Shown here: positions 59,587 through 64,000 of the stretch, one piece after another
How positions within the stretch are numbered: position 1 is the first letter of the stretch
Layout: every line of letters begins with the position of its first letter
Source: JBGSIC01 sp041751875
GTDB taxonomy: Bacteria; Bdellovibrionota; FAC87; UBA2466; JACKAF01
Length of the DNA: 64,000 nt
Assembly (NCBI GenBank): GCA_041751875.1
Contig: JBGSIC010000024.1
Coordinates: 4,498-68,497, forward strand
Direction: 5' to 3'
Notes under the pieces: generated by a model
The model's input: the letters and a program-made list of their open reading frames with translations, nothing else
What the model was told of the DNA's origin: nothing
The model's database searches: none
Position numbers and translations under genes: made by a program

Positions 59587-62139
59587 TCAAGGTACCAGGG
59601 GTTTAAGAAGGGTTTGAAGGGAGAGTAAGAATGACCGGAGCTCTCCCGATGACTGCCACTTCATGAGGATGCGCGCCAGCTTCTGCATCCGCTCATCTTC
59701 TAGATGATCCATCAGGAGAAAAACCTGGCCCAGCGAGCCTTTTGTCTCGAGATCCAAAAGTGTGTTGACTAGTCGGAGCGATTTTTTTCGGTCGAAATGT
59801 AGGGTCAGAAACTTCCATAGAACGGCATGGTCGCCACTTTTGACCATATACTGAAGCCAGTCTCGCTCGCCCGCGGGAAAGTTTTCCAACCGGAGAAAAG
59901 ACCACGAGGATGAAGAGAGAAAACTCTCAATCCAGGCGAGCGCCCCTTGAGGCCTTTCGGCCCAGAGCAGGCGAAGAAGATCAATGTGCAAAGAAAGTCC
60001 CGATTCGGGATTGTTGCCTACGCGGCCAAAAGCTTGTGTCAGGACTTTAAGCAAAGTTTCTTGTTCCGAATAGAGATTCGCCGAAATCGAACCATCGATG
60101 AGTGAAAGACCGTGGAGGACTTTCGCAAGAGGCTTTCCTTGCTCAACCAAACGAAACAAACCGGGATAGACCGGAATAAAGCCCGATCGTCCAACGCCGT
60201 AAAGCGAGAGAAATTGTGCCCGTGAGAGGAAGCTAAAAATCTCCCCCAGGGTGTGGATGGGGCATTGGGCTTCGCAGACTGGCGGAAGACTTTGCACCAA
60301 AACGAGATAAGACTCGAAAGGGGTTGGAAGATTTTTTGCGGCGGGAGTGTCAAAAGCCACAAATGGCTGAGAGGACACGACCAACGACTTGAGAAGCTCC
60401 ATGTGTTTGGGATCGTTTTTTACGAAGGGGGAAAGCGTATTTCCCAAACCGTTAGCTCCCTCCCAGGGGGTGATTCCGATTTCCAGTTTATCAAAGATAA
60501 GATCACGGAGGCGGCGCACAGCACCCAATGAAGTTCCTGCTAAGTGGCGGTGGACGCTATCAAAAATATTGTCTGTCTCGAAGGAGGTGAGAATGTTGTT
60601 CTCGGGAGAAGCAATATAAGCGGCAGCGGCGTTGAGAAACGCACCTCCCTCGCCGATGGGCAGGGTTTCATGTACTTGATCTACTGCTTGACGAAGTACT
60701 GTCGCGAAAGGAGCGCCGTCGGTATCGATCTCATAGTAAAGGTCTGCAATAAAACCTTCTCTGATGTATTTTTCAAAGCGCTCAACTGTGTCAGGATCAA
60801 GTCCCGAAGCAAGCATGCGATCGTGATGGGGAAAACTCATTTTGCCGGTAGCATCGGTTTCGACAAACTCGACGCGCAGTTTGGATGGTTTAACGGCAAG
60901 GGTCCAAATGTCTGAATCCTCCCAGCGCTCGCTTAGATCATAAAATTCTTTCGCATTCTCTTTAAGGACTTGCTGAATCCAAATGGAAAGTACGTACGCG
61001 GGAATTTGACTACGGAATGCTGAAGGAAAAGGATCGACGCTCACGAAGCTGTCGTCAAATCCACGAATTTTGGCGATTCCCGAAAATACTCTTTCGGTTA
61101 AGGTTTGTGTTGGTGGTGGTTGAGTGTGGGTCAAACCGTACCACAGATCCTTCTCGTGCAAACTTCTCTGCAAAGCGCGGTGCACGCTCTTTACAATGAT
61201 CGGGCTTGCCCATTGTTTAGAGAAAGTAAAAAAGATATCAGGCTGTTCGTCGATCGCTCCCGCAATGGCATTAAACAGACCGTTCGTTCCCCGGTTTGCT
61301 TGGAGCCCTAAATAGAGGAGAAGATCCAGCTGATTGTAACGAAGCGCATCGGGGTTTCCGGGTTCGCTCAGAAGAAGTTTTCGCAACCCGTATCCTAAAC
61401 CTTCAAAGGCAATAGGACCTTTCTCTGCGTGTTGGAACTTCGAACGGATCAAGGAGAGCGCCCTTAGGGCGTGTGTTCCAAAATGAGAGTCCTGCATTTC
61501 ATTCCCCAACTGGACCAAAGATTCGGTAAGTCGGCGATCACTCAAAAAGCGTTCCAAATCAGCGTAGATTTGCTCAGTTGAGGGAGCGGCGAATTGTTCC
61601 CACTCATGAATTTCCGCGTACGATTTATCGGCTTCGATACGTTCAAAAATTTCTGCAGCCGGTGCACTGAGCAACCCCACATCATGGGACGCGAGTTCGG
61701 GAAAGCGGTTCCATGTCGCTAGATAAAGTAACGTGTCCGCTTTCGCGGTGTATTTTTCTTCCTCGATGAGTTTGGTCGAATACTCCCTAAAACGGGAAAA
61801 ATCCTGTTTCTCAATGCGGGTTTCCAGAAGGGCCGGCAATCCATCGGGATCGAGGGCAGTTTGGTAGAGGTGGCGGTCCAGCAGGCCCGCAATTGCGTTT
61901 AATGACTCATCGGTGGGGGTTTCAAAAAGAGGTTTGAGATCATTGAGGTCACCGTTCTGATTAAGGGCGGTGTAGATCTTACGAATATCGTACGCCGAAA
62001 GGTGTTCTCCTGAGACAATTTTATTAGTCGTGGGGAGTGAAAGTGATGGAATATTTGGGATTTTCGAGCATGCGGAGATAAGAACACACAGGGCTATCCC
62101 CGTTAAAAAGTGCCGAAATGGAATCGCTCGAGTCCGCAT
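59587..62139 (-). CDS. Large lipoprotein of unknown function
   Basis: About 850 residues from the ATG at 62139, with a lipoprotein signal and lipobox ISAC (Cys 24). The mature protein is almost entirely helical, with repeated leucine-rich amphipathic stretches reminiscent of armadillo/HEAT-like solenoids, though I cannot define repeat units by eye. It is probably a periplasm-facing outer-membrane lipoprotein. No enzyme motif seen. It sits between the patatin-like lipoprotein gene and the exported protein upstream of purB. Confidence 0.7.
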   Translation of the reverse strand: MRTRAIPFRHFLTGIALCVLISACSKIPNIPSLSLPTTNKIVSGEHLSAYDIRKIYTALNQNGDLNDLKPLFETPTDESLNAIAGLLDRHLYQTALDPDGLPALLETRIEKQDFSRFREYSTKLIEEEKYTAKADTLLYLATWNRFPELASHDVGLLSAPAAEIFERIEADKSYAEIHEWEQFAAPSTEQIYADLERFLSDRRLTESLVQLGNEMQDSHFGTHALRALSLIRSKFQHAEKGPIAFEGLGYGLRKLLLSEPGNPDALRYNQLDLLLYLGLQANRGTNGLFNAIAGAIDEQPDIFFTFSKQWASPIIVKSVHRALQRSLHEKDLWYGLTHTQPPPTQTLTERVFSGIAKIRGFDDSFVSVDPFPSAFRSQIPAYVLSIWIQQVLKENAKEFYDLSERWEDSDIWTLAVKPSKLRVEFVETDATGKMSFPHHDRMLASGLDPDTVERFEKYIREGFIADLYYEIDTDGAPFATVLRQAVDQVHETLPIGEGGAFLNAAAAYIASPENNILTSFETDNIFDSVHRHLAGTSLGAVRRLRDLIFDKLEIGITPWEGANGLGNTLSPFVKNDPKHMELLKSLVVSSQPFVAFDTPAAKNLPTPFESYLVLVQSLPPVCEAQCPIHTLGEIFSFLSRAQFLSLYGVGRSGFIPVYPGLFRLVEQGKPLAKVLHGLSLIDGSISANLYSEQETLLKVLTQAFGRVGNNPESGLSLHIDLLRLLWAERPQGALAWIESFLSSSSWSFLRLENFPAGERDWLQYMVKSGDHAVLWKFLTLHFDRKKSLRLVNTLLDLETKGSLGQVFLLMDHLEDERMQKLARILMKWQSSGELRSFLLSLQTLLKPLVP

Positions 62140-62183
62140 CGGCGGCACTATAGATCAACGAGCGAAAAAGACCAATGAGCTTC

Positions 62184-63107
62184 CTATTCCGAGTACTTGC
62201 TTCTGATCTCATCTGCTAACCGCTTGCCAATTTCATACCCGGCTTGCACGGCCTGTCGTTTACCCGAGAAGTCCAAGGGGCCTTTGCGGAGGCTAATTTT
62301 GGTTGGAAGCTGCGCGATCGCCATTTGGGTTTCGAGTCGTTGGCGAAATTGGGTCAAAAACAGACTTCGGAACACTGCCTCGCTCGAATCACGCGGTTTA
62401 TCGAGGCTGTTTAGGTAATCATCATACATATCAACGGCCACAATGAGGTTGGCTCCTCGCTCTTGAGCGACAGCGGTGTCGATACCGTCCATAGACAAAA
62501 TCCACTGTCTGCTCGATTTGTTAGGAAAGGGCTGATAAATGCCGGGGGCGGAAATAGCTTTCATCAAGGGAGAAACCCAGCCCCCTGAGGTATACACATC
62601 CGGTTTCTTTTCTTCCAGATTAGACGCCGTGATGGCTATGGGGGTGGAAGCCTGGCTAAGGGAGGTTTGTGTAAAAGCTTGCTTGAGTTTTTTGGAGATC
62701 GCATCGTGGGGAGAAAAGCCTTTTTTCCCCAAAAAGCTCTCACTGTAGAAGTCCTTGTTTTCGAGCCGCAAAGAAAACCATTCTAGATCGTGGATACTTT
62801 TGAGGTAGCCGTAGCCCAAAGCAAAGACGGCCGGCCAGCCTGTGGCGACCATAGAGTCAATCTGAATACCTTCTTCTTTGAATGCTTTCAAAATACCGAT
62901 GGTGGCAAAGCTCGCGATACCCACGCCGCCAAGGACCAAAACGACTTTTGGGGAAGGTCGATCATCTTGCGGCTCTTCCTGCTTTGTCACTTCTCCTGGC
63001 GCGGGAGGTCCAGAAGTCTCCGATGTCGTTTTTGGTTGTTTTGTGGCGCAACCAAAAAGCAATGAGAAGATAAGAAGAGTGCTGAGAGAATGTATTTTAT
63101 TTTTCAT
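62184..63107 (-). CDS. Patatin-like lipoprotein lacking the catalytic serine
   Basis: About 307 residues from the ATG at 63107, giving a lipoprotein signal with lipobox LFGC (Cys 20). After a Pro/Glu linker comes a patatin/RssA-like domain: VLVLGGVGIASFATIGILKA (the GGGxRG region), then MVATGWPAV at about 87-95 where active enzymes have GTSxG, so the nucleophile Ser is Gly and the flanking Gly is Pro. The DGG motif reads MDGID. It is therefore probably a pseudoenzyme that binds lipid or a partner. It overlaps tlyA by 11 bases. Confidence 0.75.
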   Translation of the reverse strand: MKNKIHSLSTLLIFSLLFGCATKQPKTTSETSGPPAPGEVTKQEEPQDDRPSPKVVLVLGGVGIASFATIGILKAFKEEGIQIDSMVATGWPAVFALGYGYLKSIHDLEWFSLRLENKDFYSESFLGKKGFSPHDAISKKLKQAFTQTSLSQASTPIAITASNLEEKKPDVYTSGGWVSPLMKAISAPGIYQPFPNKSSRQWILSMDGIDTAVAQERGANLIVAVDMYDDYLNSLDKPRDSSEAVFRSLFLTQFRQRLETQMAIAQLPTKISLRKGPLDFSGKRQAVQAGYEIGKRLADEIRSKYSE

Positions 63108-63849
63108 AATGAAGTAAGAACTCCGTGTTTCCACTTTTCTTTCCCGTGATAGGGGACACGATTGCCTCATGGGTTCTGAGCAATCCCCGTTCCCGCATAA
63201 AACCATCAAAACTTTCTAAAGCCGCTTTCGCCGTTTCGGCATCCTTTACGACACCGCCTTTACGGATATTTTCCTTCCCGACTTCAAATTGTGGCTTGAA
63301 GAGCAAAACCATTTCAAACTTGCCAGTCAGTGTGGTGAGCAGCGCGGGAACGATATTCCTCAAGGAGATAAACGAAACGTCCGCACAAACAAATGTGATC
63401 TCACCCGCACTCGGGTGCTTTTTTTTCAAGAGTTCCATGTTGAGGAAACGAGCATTTTCTTTCTCTAAAGAGCTGACTCGCTCGTCTTTTTGTAGCTTAT
63501 AGTCGAGCTGTCCTCTTCCTACGTCGACAGCGAAAACGCGTGAGGCACCTTTTTGGAGCAGGCAATCTGTAAAACCGCCGGTCGAGGCGCCTATATCTAG
63601 ACAGACGCGCTCTTCCACTGAAATGTTAAATGTCTCTAGTGCATGGGCTAACTTAAGCCCTCCGCGGCTGACAAAGGGTAACGACTGGCGAACTTCAATG
63701 GAGGCATCAGAGGCCAAGCGCAAACCTGGTTTATCGAGACAAAGATTATCTGCCCAAACAGCTCCCGCCATGATCAGCGCCTGCGCTTTTTCGCGTGAAG
63801 ACGCAAGATTGCGTTCGCAAAGCAGAATGTCGAGACGGGTTTGGTTCAT
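63097..63849 (-). CDS. tlyA: TlyA-family rRNA 2'-O-methyltransferase
   Basis: About 250 residues from the ATG at 63849. The N-terminal S4-like RNA-binding domain (RLDILLCERNLASSREKAQ, IMAGAVWAD) is followed by a FtsJ/RrmJ-like methyltransferase core: VCLDIGASTGGFTDCLLQ near 95, VFAVDVGRGQLDYKL, FVCADVSFISL and LLFKPQFEVG. Members methylate ribose in 16S/23S rRNA; the old name hemolysin A is misleading. It is the first gene of the minus-strand run leading to the purine cluster. Confidence 0.93.
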   Translation of the reverse strand: MNQTRLDILLCERNLASSREKAQALIMAGAVWADNLCLDKPGLRLASDASIEVRQSLPFVSRGGLKLAHALETFNISVEERVCLDIGASTGGFTDCLLQKGASRVFAVDVGRGQLDYKLQKDERVSSLEKENARFLNMELLKKKHPSAGEITFVCADVSFISLRNIVPALLTTLTGKFEMVLLFKPQFEVGKENIRKGGVVKDAETAKAALESFDGFMRERGLLRTHEAIVSPITGKKSGNTEFLLHYEK

Positions 63850-63962
63850 GTTTCCTACGCAGGTCAGCCACAAGAGACGGCCATCTTACCGTTTTTAGCT
63901 GTAAACTCAAGGGACCACCCTAAAAGCCAAGTCATTTTAGCTAGGTAGCTATTCATGGCTTG

Positions 63963-63995
63963 GGTTCCAAAAGGTGCCAGGCACCTTTTGGAACC
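63963..63995. repeat. Palindromic repeat, copy C
   Basis: Two 16-base arms (63963-63978 and 63980-63995) are perfect inverted copies around one A. The core reads CCAAAAGGTGCC/GGCACCTTTTGG, the same core as copies A and B. It lies upstream of tlyA near the window edge and could end transcripts of a gene beyond the right edge. Confidence 0.85.
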
Positions 63996-64000
63996 GACTG

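Noticed and set aside
63097..63849. Hemolysin A reading of the TlyA-family gene
   Set aside because: The S4-like plus FtsJ-like methyltransferase layout points to rRNA methylation; the hemolysin name is historical.

Overview
This is a dense chromosomal window from a diderm (Gram-negative) bacterium. The signs are lipoproteins with clear lipoboxes, several outer-membrane beta-barrel candidates, Tat export genes, an EnvC-type division activator, NtrY/NtrX and a homodimeric AceE-type pyruvate dehydrogenase. The mix (ftsEX-envC operon, ntrYX-ispG-proS, archaeal/eukaryotic-type ProRS, purB-C-S-Q-L-F cluster, many secreted lipoproteins) fits the Bdellovibrionota/Oligoflexia neighbourhood best. That placement is inference from gene content only. 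There is no phage, insertion sequence, CRISPR array or rRNA operon.

Layout. 1-3.1 kb: end of an unknown gene, a VWA lipoprotein, a glycosyltransferase and a TerC-like membrane protein. 3.3-7.2 kb: a two-gene DNA repair pair, an XPD/DinG-like helicase with an N-terminal PD-(D/E)XK nuclease and a degenerate DEDDh exonuclease fused to a GIY-YIG nuclease. 7.4 kb: tRNA-Cys. 7.7-10.5 kb: ftsE-ftsX-envC. 10.5-14.0 kb: a flavin electron-transfer locus (ApbE, small membrane protein, FMN-binding protein, polyferredoxin of NapH-NapG type). 14.0-19.7 kb: a minus-strand signalling operon made of a response regulator, a HExxH peptide-hydroxylase-like enzyme, an oligopeptide-binding protein, two mini-ORFs around an intrinsic terminator, and an MFS-transporter/histidine-kinase fusion. 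I regard this as the most novel system here: possibly a modified-peptide signalling circuit. 19.8-27.3 kb: outer-membrane protein, tatAC, aceE, an Mrr-like membrane protein, upp and a DnaQ-type exonuclease. 27.4-29.5 kb: two small secreted proteins, then about 830 bases holding tRNA-Arg, a partial tRNA copy, hairpins and a possible structured RNA.

29.6-33.5 kb: surface-glycan type genes (methyltransferase, UDP-galactopyranose-mutase-like flavoprotein, GT-C membrane glycosyltransferase). 33.5-37.1 kb: iscS-mnmA-mtaB for tRNA thiolation. 37.3-43.3 kb: ntrY-ntrX-ispG-proS. 43.3-48.7 kb: FkbM methyltransferase, sarcosine-oxidase-like enzyme, two outer-membrane proteins on either side of a 165-bp inverted-repeat element, a phosphopantetheinyl transferase and a small membrane protein. 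48.9-51.8 kb: RNase E/G with a large disordered insertion, and a radical SAM protein. 51.8-63.9 kb: a continuous minus-strand run from tlyA through three exported proteins into purB-C-S-Q-L-F.

Genes are packed tightly. Operon neighbours overlap by 1-19 bases, and convergent genes repeatedly share their stop codons, leaving no room for terminators. Three copies of a palindromic repeat family with AGGTGCC/GGCACCT arms lie at gene ends at 33.5, 46.2-46.4 and 64.0 kb.
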